Shown one piece after another: positions 1 to 12,708 of a stretch of 64,000 nucleotides of DNA. The stretch's first letter is position 1; each line of letters starts with the position of its first letter. A model generated the notes under the pieces. The model did not search any database. It was not told the origin of the DNA and saw only the letters and a program-made list of their open reading frames with translations. Source of the DNA: Apiospora phragmitis (lineage: Eukaryota; Ascomycota; Sordariomycetes; Amphisphaeriales; Apiosporaceae); NCBI GenBank assembly GCA_038363925.1, contig JAQQWL010000006.1, forward strand, positions 5,312,501 through 5,376,500. The letters run 5' to 3'. Position numbers and translations under genes: made by a program.

Positions 1-639
1 TTAAATAAAGAACCTGCCGAATTTATTATAAGTAAAGCTATTAATTAATAAACCACTTAATCGAAAAGTAGTTCCGAATAAGGAATTAATATTTCTAAGT
101 ATATAATAATATTAGATAAGGCCCCCTTTTTTAAAATAAGTACGAAACGTTTATTTAAAACTAAAAAAAAATAAAAAAGAGTTAAAAAATAACGAAAAAA
201 GTACGAATACGTCGATCTAAAAAATATATAATAAAATATTACTTACCTAACGGACGCCGCGTTTTACTACCGGCTTACTAACGAAAATATTTATTTAAAA
301 ACTATTATATAAGCCGATTAATTTAACCTTAATAGTTTATATAGTTAAACTTATTAAAAAGAGCTTTAAGATACCGGCGCCGCTTTATTTTTAATAATTA
401 AAAAGCTTTAAATAAAGGCCTATATACAAGAGAACCTAAACGTACGAATCGATTAAACCCCGGGAAACGCCGAAATCAAGTTCGAAAACTTAAAGCTTAT
501 TTCGTTAATTAAAATAATTAATATATAAAACTTATTAAAAATAATAAGGTATTATATTTTAAATATTATAACCTTTTTTTATTTTTATTATATAACGTTA
601 ACCGGCTTAAAACGTATTATAATAATATTTTTAATTTTA

Positions 640-1379
640 TTGTATAAAAAAATGACGAAATACTCTTTATAATTAAAAAATAAGAATACCCCTTTTTTAA
701 TACCGGCCGTATAAAAATAACGTTATATTTTACCGAAAAATAGTTTCGACACCTCTACTAACGTTTTAAACACCCTTACACGGAAAAGCTTTATACTCTT
801 TTAAAAAACGCCGGCCATAATAATATCGACCTTATTATTCTTAACGAAATCTAGAAATTCTATTTCTAATACTAAGCGCATAATCCGGTACTATAAAAAT
901 TTAAATTCTCGCTATAAAATAAATACGATTTTAATTATAAAATTATTATAAATATTATCTATATTAACGGATAAAACGTACTTTATATAATTAATTCGAA
1001 TACATCCTTTTAAATAACTATATTCCTATATTCGCTTAACGTACGAAATACTTAAAATACCCTTTATAAATGCTAAATATATATATACTAAAAACCCCTT
1101 AATTATATCTCGTACGATCCGGGTACGCACTTTTAAGGAAAGTTTCACGACCACGTATAAATAATAAGAATTACTTATAAATAAATACTTATTAAAGCTT
1201 ATTAAATAATAAATAAGGTTGAATAAACGCACGTTCCGTTATGCAGGGCTTTCGATATTTTATAAAAAAATTTCGGTTATTATATAAATATTAAAATAAT
1301 ACTTTAAATAATAATTAAAGCTTTAAACAATACGGCTAGCCTTAACGGCTTAATAATTACCTTACTCGTATTCGGAGTA
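640..1379 (+). pseudogene. copia GAG-pre-integrase/integrase remnant
   Basis: The + strand reading contains a GAG-pre-integrase-like stretch (HLY-RF-HP--EKLY-LLKNAGH, with stops in places) at about 755–830. An integrase core-like reading follows, with YISYDPGTHF at about 1090–1125. The order and spacing match fungal copia polyproteins. The frame is broken by RIP-type stops and then cut by the Fot1-like element at 1380. No intact protein is possible. The family assignment rests on by-eye similarity only. Confidence 0.7.
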
Positions 1380-3298
1380 AGCTAGTTGACGGTGCTACGG
1401 TCACCCCATGCAACGGCGACCCCTAAATTTAAATAGCCCCTGACAGTACCACATATAAATCAGTATATAAACCAGTCAGCTTTTAATTTATAATTAATTA
1501 AATAATATTATCGTCTTCTTTTTATTTTCCTTTTTCCGATAGGCTGTAAACTTAACGAGTTAATATTATAACGCGCGATTTAAAATATTATAAATAGCTC
1601 GTTAATAAAATAAGCCGCCGAGAAGCATAATATCCCTGGAATAATTCTAAGGGCTCGGATTTACGGCTGTAAAACAATAAAATAACGGAATAAATCCTTC
1701 TAAGCCTTAATAATAGCGGAAGAGTTTTAAATCGTAACTTAATACCTTACGTAATATAATCTAAGCTACTTACCGGCGTACGTTATTTTCTAGATATTTA
1801 CTTAACAGATTCTTTAAATTAACGGGATTAATATAATACTCGGTAAGTACTAGGTTAAAAGATTTATTACTCGCTATTCATTTATTAGTATTATTTTTTC
1901 TAAAAGGATAAATTTCTTAAGGCTTAACGTAACTTTTATAAAAAAAATTATCGAGTTTTTCGAGCGGCTTAACAATCCTATTTTAGAATCGATCCTTCCG
2001 GAGTTTCGGTTTAATATTAACGAGATCAGTAACTAGTTCGGCTGTGGAACGAATATGATAATTATTAGACCTGCTGGAATAAAGAGAATACTAATTAAGA
2101 CTTCCTTAATCGAGAATGGGCTTCTGCGGTTAAATATAATAACGCTTTAAGCCGAGCCTTGCCTCTTTTTATTATATTTAAGGGTTAATAGGTCTAGTAG
2201 TAATAGTTTTTAGAGAAAGAGGACTCGTTAACGGATGCTATAGAGAATTAAGTTTTTACGGTATCCCCTAAAGGCTAGACTAATAAGGAGCTAGCTTTAA
2301 TATAGCTAAATAAAGTCTTTATCCTTTATATAAAGCTTTAAAACGAGGATTAATAGCGGCTTATTATCCTGAATAGCTACGTTAGCTACGTAAGCGAGGA
2401 TTTTATTATAACGTGTTTAAAATATAAAATATAGCTTCTCTTCCTTCCGGCATACTCGTCGTATTTATTATAACCCTTAGATTTTAATCCCTTTAATATA
2501 TTAAAGGATATTTATTACTAAAAAGTAACCCTATATTATATAAGGCTTAATAATATAAATATAAGTAAAAAGGACTTCCTCCGATATTACGAACTAATTA
2601 AAAAGTTTATTTTTCGGCCGTATATAATAATTAGCGGCTAAGCCGTAATTAGTATATTTTTTCGCGATATTAATAAGCCCCTTAATAGCCGGAACCGGAG
2701 AATAGAAAACTAAGTAGAGGCAGGATTATTTAAGCCTCCCCCTGACGTTTTTAATAGATAATTCTCTTTTATAGCGTTATTAATATTTACGACTAGCCGT
2801 TAAATTAAAGAGTTAGCGGATACGCTTAATAATAATAATACTATTTTCGATAGCGCGACGCGCCGGGTTTTATTTTAAAAGTTTTAAAAGAGTTTAAATA
2901 CTTTAAACGGCTAGATCGGTTAATTAGAACACGAGAAGTCAGTTTTAAAAGGCAATTTAGAAAAAGAAAGAGGTAAAAAGAGGAAAAGAGTAATATTTAA
3001 TCTTAATTAGAAGTTTACGCGTATACGAGATGCTATAGTAATTAAGAGGGAAATAAATAGCGTTACACCGGAACCCTAAGCTATTACTCTTTTATCGTCG
3101 GCGCCGAAAGCCGTTATAATTAAATCTAATTTTAAATTTAAAATTAAAAGTGTTATAAAAGCGTTTCAAGACTAAAACGGTGTTTTTAAGATTTTATATT
3201 AATTTTTAATTAAATTATTCGTATTATTATTATGTAATATTATTATTAGTTTTTAGGGTCGCCGTTGTATAGGGTGACCGTAGCACCGTCAGCTGGCT
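1380..3298 (+). mobile_element. Fot1/pogo-like DNA transposon relic A, nested in copia
   Basis: Inverted termini of about 44 bp (1380–1423 and 3255–3298) begin AGCYAGYTGACGGTGC and differ almost only by C/T and G/A changes. TA is present on both sides (1378–1379 and 3299–3300), the target duplication expected for the Tc1/mariner superfamily. The length of 1,919 bp suits Fot1/pogo elements. The interior + strand carries a decayed DDE transposase (about 1900–2760). Removing the element and one TA restores the copia integrase frame, so this insertion is younger than the copia. Confidence 0.85.
1900..2760 (+). pseudogene. DDE_1 (Fot1/pogo) transposase remnant of element A
   Basis: With stops ignored, the + strand reads a stretch like the central DDE domain of Fot1 transposases. 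It includes EFFERLNNPILESILPEF at about 1955–2005, FGCGTNMIIIRPAGIKRILI at about 2040–2095, and a segment resembling the usual LLFLP-H-SH-LQPLD region at about 2430–2500. Many TAA and TAG codons interrupt it. It is a dead transposase gene. Confidence 0.6.
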
Positions 3299-3300
3299 TA

Positions 3301-5420
3301 TACCTTCGTATCGACGGGAACTTATTGCCGTTATTAAAAATTTAAATACGAGGAGAAACTATACGGAAAATAATAAAAATACTTCGAAAAATACGTATAA
3401 ATATTAATATCTACCGAGCTCTAAATACCCGGAATAAACTAGTTATTTAAAATATCTTAATACTCCCGCTCCGGAATAAAGTCTTAATTTAGCGGGAAAA
3501 AAAAGGATAAACCGGACTATATAAAATAACAGTTATCGAAGATTATACGATTCGAATAAATACCTTAAACGGCTTAAAAGCCTTTCGAATAACTTAAATC
3601 AAGCCGTATTACCGGGAGGAAGCCGGAGAACTACACGACTAACCCGAATTATAAGCAGATTCGGAACAGCCGGTAAATACCCTAAATACCGAACCGATAA
3701 CCGAGGAAATTACGGTAACTCCCGTATAACGCGGCCGAGAATAACCTAAAAAATACCTACTCCGGAACGCTTAAGCCGCTATATTTTTTATTTAAAAAGA
3801 ATAAAAGAATTACGAACTAATAGTTAAGCTCCGACAAGACGAGGTTATTACCTTGTCCGGATACCCGTTCCAGGAGTCCGACGTAGAAGAAATTAATAAT
3901 CTCGCCGCACAAAAGGTTTTCGAATTTATTCGATTCGACCCGAATAAGTATACCGGCCGGAGAATTTTTAAAACACGGCTCGTACGAGAGATTAAAAGTA
4001 AAACTATGAAGCTGTACGAGAAGTCTAGGCTCGTAATATAAGGCTACGGAGATATAGAAAAGGAGGCTATTTTAACCTAGTTACCGATAATCTAGCGGAT
4101 AAGCCAAAGACTCTTTTTAGCTCTCGGACTAACCCTAATCCGAGACTTTAATATATAAAGCGAACTACGCGATATTATATAAATATATATTTAGTCGTAT
4201 AATAAATTAAACCGGCTAATTTACGCACGCTTACCGGTAAAGCTAAAAACTTAATACTTCGAAAGAATATTACTTTAAATCATATTACCCTTATACGGAT
4301 TAATAAAGTTAAAATTTTACTAATTTAAAACGTATTATAATTATTACGTATAAAATTTAAAAATAATTATATTAATATATAATACTTATTTATTATTTAT
4401 TACGGAAAGACCGGATACCTTCGATATTATAATAATATAAACCGATAATACGTTTAATTTCGTTATAACCCCTTTTTTAAAAAAAAGAGGAAGAAAAGCT
4501 AATAAAAGAATAATTCCGTATAAAACTAAAAAATATCCTAATTAAAAATACGCCGATCGAGTTTAATAAAAGTAAGATTTAATTAAAATCGTACGATATC
4601 CTTTTTGAGTAAAAGGGATAAGCTAACCAACTAAAGCTTATCGACCCGAAAGCTATCGATAGAGGCTAGCAGTACGTCTCCCAACGTACGAGAGGGGATA
4701 CTCGCATTTATTTATTAACTAGAGGTAGCGTACGACCTATCTGCCGCCGCTTAAATATAGACCTTAAAAGATAAGGATATCGAAAACCTGAACATACGGA
4801 TCAACTATCAGATCTAGAATCAAATACGCGGCTTAAAATATATCCCGCTTAATCTTCACTGTATAAAGATATATATCTTTATTAACGGTTCTTTCGTAAA
4901 TAATAAAGACTTAACGTCTCAGCTCGGATACCTAGTTATTTTAAACTAAAAACTTAGCCGTACGAAAAACTAATTCGAAATCTAAGACAATATTATTTAC
5001 TAAAGCTCAATAAAATATAAAAGAATTATTCGAAGCGTATTAATTAACGAACTATACGGCATAATTTCTAGTATCGATAACGGTATCGTACTTAATACCA
5101 CGCTAAAAAAATCGTACAAAGCCTCGAATTCTAAGAGGTATTAATAATTTTTTATATAAACTCGAGATTACTTTACGAATACTTAATTAAACTAAGAACG
5201 ACGAACGAAAAAAAACTAATAATTAATATTATATCGCTTCGAAAATCGTATAAAAAAAGGGACATCTCGAAGATCTACTAGGTCGACGGCCGAAATAACC
5301 CCGCAAACGCCTTCACTAAAAAATCTCTAAATAAAACCCTCGAACAGCTAGTATTAATTAATAAATTAACCGTACGCGTAAAAGTATACGTCGAAAGATT
5401 AGACTCGTATAGCGAATAAA
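3301..5420 (+). pseudogene. copia reverse transcriptase/RNase H remnant
   Basis: The longest open piece (3853–4041) reads KVFEFI then FKTRLVREIKSK, an RT N-terminal pattern of copia polyproteins (change in F--R-V-E-K). Further along, TRGDTRIYLLTR (about 4700–4730) and SKR-KRI-RSVL-NELYGI (about 5010–5060) are typical of the copia RT palm end and RNase H. VDGRNNPANAFTKKS at about 5280–5325 matches the conserved C-terminal D--NPADALTK motif. Stops are frequent and of RIP type (CAR or TGG to TAR). Confidence 0.75.
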
Positions 5421-5459
5421 AAAAAAGGGAAAAAAAAAAGATATCTTTTTCCTTAATAT

Positions 5460-5954
5460 AATATAACATATCGCGATATATAATAACGCCCCTATTATTA
5501 TTACTATTTTTATTATTATTATTACTTTTAATTAATAATAAGGAAATAATATATATTAATATATAATAATTTTCTTTATTATTATTATTATTAAAGGACT
5601 TATTACTTAATTAAATTAATATTAAGAACGTATAATATTATTTATACGGCTTAAATAAGTACTAAATACCGGATTAATATAACCCATCCGTATAAAACCT
5701 TTATAAAAACAAGACTCGTTTTAAAAAAAAGAGCTACCCAAGTTTATTATTAAAACAATAAAAACTAAAGTTTTTTATATTACTTTAAAAAAAGTATTAC
5801 ATACCTACGCGCACGAACCCCTTTCCTATTTTCTTAAAAGGGGCATACGATACCCCTTGTAACTCATACTAAAAATAGATATAAATAATAGAATAAGAAC
5901 GATTGAACCCCGATTAAAACCGGAACCACCGTACGTACGAGAGCTCATTCAACA
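5460..5954 (+). repeat. probable 3' LTR of the copia relic
   Basis: After a purine tract at about 5418–5445 the coding reading ends and a non-coding AT-rich stretch follows, closing with CTCATTCAACA at 5944–5954. Fungal copia LTRs often end in -CA. The next base begins sequence homologous to X copy 2, which fixes the right border well. The left border is approximate because RIP has blurred the expected TG. Confidence 0.5.
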
Positions 5955-6349
5955 GTTTTAATTTAAAACTTTATTAACTTTTTTGATAAAAAACCGTGAA
6001 AAGGGTAATTTAAAAGTAAAGTTCGTAATAATTAATTTCTAATTATTATTTCGTAATTCTTTATTATTAAAAGGTGTTTTAATAAGTATTAAAACTAATT
6101 TAACGAGGAAATCGAGTATTAATTCTTTTTTAATTACTTATAATAATTTTAAACGTATTTAAATAACTTTTATATCTTTTAAAATAACGTATTTTAATAA
6201 TAGCGGTTTTAAATAATCTCGCGTATAAATTTTAATCATTTTTAAACGTTTTTAATTATAAAAAAAATTAATATATTAATCTTAACCTAGCGGTATATTT
6301 TTAATATATTTATTTTTATAAGTTTTAATTTAAAACCCGTATTCGAGTA

Positions 6350-8210
6350 ACGTATCTTATAAGCGAATGTCTCACATAAGCGAATGTCCCACTTTCATAA
6401 ATTTCCTTATAGCCTTAACCTTTTTTTATATTCTTTTACGTCCGAAAATGCTATAACTTTAAAAAAAAGTAATATAATTCTAACGCTTTAAACGTTCTAA
6501 AAAGATTTAATTTTAAATATACGAAAGGCTATATTAATCTATTACGTCCTATTAAAAACCTTATAACATAAACGAAATAGCGAACCTATACGACACGAAA
6601 TACTTACGAATTTTCGAAAACTTTTAAATTCCGAAAAAAAATACGATTATTCGATATATTATTAATTTAAATACGTAATCGTTTCTTTCCCGGCTAAATA
6701 ATATAAAAGATATAGCGAATCGATTATTTAATTTATATAACGCGAGACGCGTCGGCGTTAATTAGGCTTTTAACTTTATATAATAATAATTAAACCTTTA
6801 GACGCGTTTTAATTAAAAAATCGATTATTAAAAAGTCCTCTATAAAGATCTTAACGCGTATCGCGTATAATTTACCTTCGTATAAAATATAATTTATAAG
6901 TACGAGATCTAAAAAGAGGATATTTATAATTTTAATAAGACCGGCTTTTTTATAAGCTAAATTTCGTTCGAAATAATTATAACCATTTCTAATTAACGCG
7001 GAAAACTTAAAGTAATATAATAAAAGAACCAGGAATAAGTTATAATTATTTAAGGCGTCGGATTATACGGTTACGCTATCCTTCTATATATTATTTTTAC
7101 CGGGAAAACGCACCTCTTTTCCTAGTATAAAAACAGCCTATTACTAAAGGACTAAGTGATCGTAATTATTAAAAATAGCTAAACTATAAATAAAAAAGGC
7201 GAGGACTAGATTTAACACTTTAATTAATATATCAGGTCTCGTATAAAGGGTCGTTATTGCTTTTTAGTCCTAAACGGCTATAAAAACCACTACTCGATAG
7301 CTTTCGAGCTCTATTATAAAAAAAACTCGATTATTATACTTTATATACCTTCTTATTTATCGTATAAGCTTTAATTTTTTAATATTAGTTATTTTTATAT
7401 ATTAAAAAAGGCGTATAAAAAAGAAATTAAATGTTTTATATAAGCGTATATTACCTATATCTTAAAAAAGGACTTCCTACTAGCGTTTTTAAAAGCGTTC
7501 TAAGCAATTTTTACCGTTTCGAATATACGAGGAAGCTTTTAAAAAATAAGACTCATCCTGTACGATCCGGAATATATTATTTCATAATTAGATATAAAAC
7601 TACGTATTTTAATACCTCTAGGAACGTTTTCCGGCCTACTTATTCTTTAAAAATTAAAAACCTTAAACAACTCGATTAAAGCTTAATCTTAAACCGAATA
7701 CGTTCGAAACCGTATTATATAATATTAAAATAATTTTTTAATATTTATTTTAATTAGTTTTAACTAGATTTTAAAAGTTAGAACATATATTATATACCGA
7801 GTTACTTTTTTAAAAAATAAAAACGCGATACTTCGAAAAGTAAATAAAATACTTAGCCGGCGCCGCCGTACGAAAAAAAAACGGCTATAAAATAGAAGAT
7901 TATTTCATATATAAGCTAAAAAAAACTTATAATTTTAAAAAGATATTAATAAATAATTATAAAACGAATCGCGTCGGAGGAATAATTATATAAAAAAGTT
8001 TAAAACACGCTTATAACGCTATAAAATCTATAGAGAGCCCGGGCATAATACGCGTACTTATTAAAATAATATAGAAATATTTAAAAATAAGGATTCCGAT
8101 TAATTTTAATATATTAAATACGTTATAATAAAATTAACTTATATTTTATTAAAAGGGGTATAAAAGAATAAGACATTCGCTTATATGGGACACTTACTTA
8201 TAGGATACGT
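6350..8210 (+). mobile_element. Fot1/pogo-like DNA transposon relic B, nested in X copy 1
   Basis: Inverted termini of about 45 bp start ACGTATCYTATAAG and contain an internal doublet ATAAGCGAATGTC. The two ends differ only by C/T or G/A, as RIP would leave them. TA flanks both sides (6348–6349 and 8211–8212) and the length is 1,861 bp. The interior carries a decayed + strand DDE transposase. The flanking sequences join into one continuous stretch when compared with X copy 2, proving insertion into X. Confidence 0.85.
7100..7679 (+). pseudogene. DDE_1 transposase remnant of element B
   Basis: Conceptual + strand reading gives the DDE core of Fot1/pogo transposases. KGRYCFLVLNGYKNHYS at about 7242–7292 corresponds to the conserved LL-LDGHGSH box. 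IIILYIPSYLSYKL at about 7327–7370 corresponds to I-LLFLPPHSSH-LQPLD, followed by YILKKAYKKEI, which matches PLK-AY. The last 82 codons (7431–7679) are open; upstream frames carry stops. The second catalytic Asp (D in LDG) is changed to N, consistent with decay. Confidence 0.65.
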
Positions 8211-11200
8211 TATTTTTTAAAATAATTCTTAACTTTTTTTTTAATAAATTAAAAACTTTTATATTTAAAACTTATATTATATAATTATAATATAATTTAT
8301 AAGAAATTAGCTATATTTTATTTATAAAATAAAGCTATAAAAAATAATTATTTATATATAATTTATAATTATTATAAATTATATATAAAGGATAAAAATG
8401 TTTTAAATTTAATTTAAAATTATAATATTATTAATTTACTTTTTAAACAACGCTTTAAACCGTTAAATATTTTAAATATAGCTGTCTTAATTTAAAAATA
8501 ACTAGCAGCGGGAAGGCTAGTTTATTATAGCTTATATACTTTAAAGTAGTAATCTATTCTTTTTTTTAACGTTTTTTTAAAAAATTAAATAATTAATAGC
8601 TTCGGTAACTATTTAATAATTACCGTTAACTCTTTAATTAATACTTATTTTATCGGTATTATAAAAGCATTTAAAAAAAAATATTAACTAGCTTTAAAGT
8701 ATTAAATTTATTAAAAAAGATATTAATATTTATTATTATAGCCTTATTAACCCGGTTATAATTAATTATTTTCGATTTTATAGTTTTAACGAACTCGTTT
8801 TTAATTAAAAAACGAGTATATTATTATTATTTTAAAGTATAAAAAGCTTTAAAAATGTTTAATATTCGTTAAGTTATAACTTAAACTTAATTAATATTAA
8901 TACGAAACTTAACCTAGCTTAATTAACGGCTTAATATATTAATTCGTTCTTTAAAAATAGTAATAAAACCTATTAGTTTTTATTAAACTTAATTTTAATA
9001 AATACACCGGCGAGACGGCGTTAGATATATAATCGAGGGGCTAATCATTTACGGGCGGATTCGTAAGTAGCTGCTCCGAGCTTTATATCGCACACGGCAG
9101 CTTATACACGCTTTTAAATATTAAACGAAAATATTGTTATAAAGAGTAGAAGTAAACGAGAAAAATAAAAATAATAATTACTTTAAAAAATAAAAGGTAA
9201 TAATTAAATTAAAGAGTTTTTTAATTAAGATGCACGGTAAAAAGACGCGTTCGTAGGGGAAACGCGGTGGCCCGTAACGGGGTAGCCCGTGAGGGGGTGC
9301 TTTAGCTTATGTCGGTATTGATATATATGTGTGGTTTCGTGCTTTGCTGGCTGATTTCGGAGTTGCGACTTGACTGTAGTATCTTCTGGCAAATACCTTT
9401 GGGCTGAATTTATCTGACGGTGGCGTAGGGGAGGTAGCCATACATGATTATGGTCTGTTTATTGGCCATGGTAAATAAACTTGAAATCATCATACTGTGT
9501 GAAGCGAGTGTCGGTGTCGGCATGTTATCTCACCGGCGACTGCGGGAAGATCAATTGATTGGATGGAGCATATGAGTAATGCATTTCAGCTGTGGCGTAA
9601 TTACCGAGTCTATAGACGAGTACGACACATGAAACGGTTTTGTGGTATGATTTTTCCCGGGCTCGAAGTCAGCTCGGGTATTGCAAATTCCTGATTCGGA
9701 GCTTTGTGGTGTCTTTCTTCGGATGAAGAAATGAGGGTTCCAGGCTGCTGCGAAAACGAGTATCAATTCATATTCTTTATTTTAACACTGCTTAAGAGGC
9801 TGTTGGAGCTGTGCGTGGATGTAATTATGGTGTTGGTCCGAGTCGGCACCCACCTACCGCTCTACGTCTTCTTATCGTAAAGTCCATGCACGCCTGTGAA
9901 GCTAGATAGGATGTAAGGATGTAACGTACAATGGCACTTACTCTTGTGGGAGCTAGATTGACAATGCTTAGGTGTGTACATGGTGATATGACGTCATATT
10001 TCAATTGCAATATTCACTATGTATTACATATGTTCGACGTTTTGTGCTGCCTGTACTGCCCTATCCTGGCACTAGATGATGTGATCACCGCATTCGACAA
10101 TCGTACAACTGATACATACGCTTGACCTTTGAATAGAAGGACAGGGAAAGATAGCGCGTTCAGTATTACTCGATGCTGTGAGCAATGGATTGATGTGTTT
10201 GAATGGTCGCACATTGCGTTTTCTTCCACGAAGCATATGGGCTGGAGGAATCCCAAGTCCTTGGCAAAGCTTCATCTTGATGACGCGCTGAAGTATTTAG
10301 AGAGAGCTCGATCGGGTTTTTGAGCACAACCTATTTGTGGCTTGAGGTGGGAAGGCCCGGGAGGGATTGTGCTCGTCGTCCGCCTGGTCGACTGGTTGTT
10401 CGTCTTGCTCCCCACGCCATCAATTGTACATAATCTTGAAACCCGACTGGCTATTGATGCTGCAGGCGCTCGTTTCGTCCTGCCGTTGATTACGGTTGTT
10501 CTGTTTAGCTGGTGTCAGTAGGTTGTGGGCTTCCTGGGACATAAATTGTGGGATCAACATACCTCAGGATAAAAGCTGGCCAGTTCCGGTTGTTCCGACA
10601 GCCATTGCTGTATATCCAGACGGCGACCCAGCCCCAAGCGCCCCAACTTCCAGCATGCTAGAGAGTATAATGCGTCAGCCTCCCATCTGCCCCTGCGCAT
10701 TATGGGCTCACCTCAGAAGTTCGTGGGCGCAAGTTGCTTACCTTTGTAGTGGAACGAGCCATGGAGACATTTGTAGGTGCGATTTGAAACAGCAACAACA
10801 CCCTTCATATATCGAAACTGTAGCCATGATCTTGGACATTTGGAGGAAACACAGAAGAGATACAAGCTCAGAGAATGTGTTTGTTGACGGCTTTGAAGAA
10901 GATGTTTCTGAGCCAATTGCGAAGTTTCATACAGATGGTTTCTTGTCCACGTTGGCCAATATCTGAATGTGGTATGGAATAGTTTGATGCAAATTACTTG
11001 TACCCTTTGGGGAGAGAAATTGTTAGCTGACAAGTGCCCGATGAGATGTTGTTAAATAGTAATGAGGAAGCGGCAGTCCCTGGTGTCTGAGTTGGATTGA
11101 TAAAATGAAGGAAGTCTGCAACTTACCATGAAGCGGCATCTGTTCAATCTGATGACGGCTAGTATGATGAGTTGGCTTGTACGTCTGTTGAAGATGCCCA

Positions 11201-11829
11201 TTGATCCCGGAGTGGACGCATGTGGATGAAAACTGCAAGAAATCTGTAGATTACTGCGAAGCACACAGTATCTCATATAGTGAAGATCATTTTGAAGATG
11301 ATAGCACTTGACTCCTGGATGTAGACGTTGATTGTAGACGTGGGATCCGTAGGAGTGCTCAGGTGGTTCTGCCGAAGGCGCTCCCCATGTGATTACGGCT
11401 GTATCAAGACTTCCTTTCTACGCCTGATGAGAATGACCCGTGAGGTGAATATGACCTTGAACCAAGTTGCTCGATTCTCATCATCCTTGAACTCAATTCT
11501 AGGGTTGTTTTGGTATGCATCAGTAACGGCGTAATAAGAGACCAGCTGAGAAAAACCATATGACATACCAGACTTTGTTTGAGAGTATAAGGTGTTGCCG
11601 GCGAGACGAGCAACATATCATTGCCCCCTAATTATCGCTTCCGTATATGAGATCTAGGATTCGTTGGAAGATGAGTTGAAAGGAACCAGTCCTTAGTGTG
11701 GTGAACCGATATGAAGAAGATGACTCCCGACCTATGACTGTGGGTATGTAGACGAGTGTTTGCAAGAATGGTATGGTCGTCCTGATGGCGATTGCGAAGA
11801 AGAGTAGATAGCTTCATTCAATTCAATGG

Positions 11830-12200
11830 CTTCTGTCGCGAAGACTGAATTCGAAGTCGCAAGAGTAGCACTAAAAGCAGGCGGTACTTAATGTGATGAT
11901 TACTTGTTTAAAGAAGGTACCCCTGAAGAAGATGCCCTTGAAGAAGGTGAGGTTTGACTATCAAGTACAGGCGCGAATGTATGTGCTGCGAGACATTTAC
12001 TGGACTTAAGTGCGAAGAAGACAGCACTCAGTGTGATGATTGCCCGATTGAAGACGAAGAAGAATAAGCCCCCTGAACCTCGACTGAAGACTTTATAAGT
12101 AAGAGTGCTTGTGCGGTTCTGAAAAAGGCTGCGAAGACGATAGAGATCAATGTGATGATGAATGTACAGAAGATGTTGCTGTGCGACGAAGCCTGAGCGA
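11830..12200. repeat. Diverged tandem repeat, unit about 119–140 bp
   Basis: The word TGTGATGAT occurs at 11892, 12032 and 12151. GCGAAGA occurs at 11838, 12012 and 12131. The last two units keep the same 20-nt offset between the words and a 119-bp period. The intervening bases are only partly alike, so this is an old duplication. Minus-strand frames through it also look repetitive (ATCATCACA followed by TCTTCGCA), without giving a known protein. Confidence 0.4.
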
Positions 12201-12665
12201 CTTGGCACGGTTATAGAGAACGCTGCCGGTGATGATTCTGGCTGTTGCTGATGGTGCTCGAGGGGTGACTGGAGGTTTGTTGGTTGCTATTAACAGCGCT
12301 CAAGCGAGTTGAGGAAGAATTATGACGGTCTCGGTTGCTGGGTTCTTTGTCCATGAGGAGTGACAAAAGAAGCAGTGAAGAAGAGGGAGTTCGGACATGT
12401 AGACGAATCTGGATGGGTGACTAGCTGGCTGAGTGGCTGACTAGAGCTGCTGGGTGTCTCTTTGGGTGTATGCGTGTATGTATGTGTGTTTGGAGGATCT
12501 TGTTCAGCGCTCGTATGACCCTTGGTGTCTGGGTGATTGGTGATGATCAGCCAGTGATGCCGTGGTTTGGTCTTGGTTGCGTAGATGGTTGGTGTGAAGG
12601 TTTGACTGCAGCGGTTGATGTAGGATGATGAGCTGAGTCGCTGCTTTCATTTTGAGGCTGTTTTT

Positions 12666-12708
12666 GGTTTATTTGTTTTGTTTTGTTTTTTTTGTTTTTG
12701 TTTTTTTG
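12666..12708. repeat. T-rich (TTTTG-type) tract
   Basis: A run of T interrupted by single G residues, reading as an A-rich tail on the minus strand. It could be the 3' tail of a minus-strand retroposed sequence lying to its right, or simple-sequence expansion. No target-site duplication was identified. Confidence 0.5.

Larger units (their letters stand above)
1..5954 (+). mobile_element. Ty1/copia LTR retrotransposon relic, RIP-mutated, left end outside window
   Basis: Conceptual + strand reading, across many stops, gives in order a protease-like stretch (about 530–640), GAG-pre-integrase and integrase (about 640–1379), reverse transcriptase and RNase H (3301 to about 5420), a purine tract and a 3' LTR ending at 5954. 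This protease–integrase–RT–RNase H order is that of Ty1/copia, not Ty3/gypsy. The frame LVFGV at 1379 resumes as YLRID at 3301, so the DNA element at 1380–3298 is a later insertion. The 3' end lies inside element X: bases from 5955 onward match X copy 2 at about 17576 and leftward in inverted orientation. CpA is strongly depleted and every frame is closed, so it is non-functional. The 5' LTR and the rest of X should lie left of base 1. Confidence 0.85.
5955..9307 (-). mobile_element. Element X, copy 1 (TIR DNA transposon relic, interrupted)
   Basis: Segments 5955–6349 and 8211–9307 match X copy 2 (16134 to about 17576) in reverse orientation, colinearly, with element B (6350–8210) inserted between them. 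The right terminus (9307) matches the left terminus of copy 2: AGCTAAAGCACCCCC read inward, flanked by TA at 9308–9309. The left part (equivalent to about 17577–17951) was separated by the copia insertion and lies outside the window. The interior is AT-rich and RIP-mutated, but the outer 70 bp stays GC-rich. I found no convincing transposase domain here. Confidence 0.75.

Noticed and set aside
10496..10966. 156-codon + ORF in the gene-poor interval
   Set aside because: Plausible composition near its end but no domain, no good start context and nothing conserved to point to; left as unannotated.
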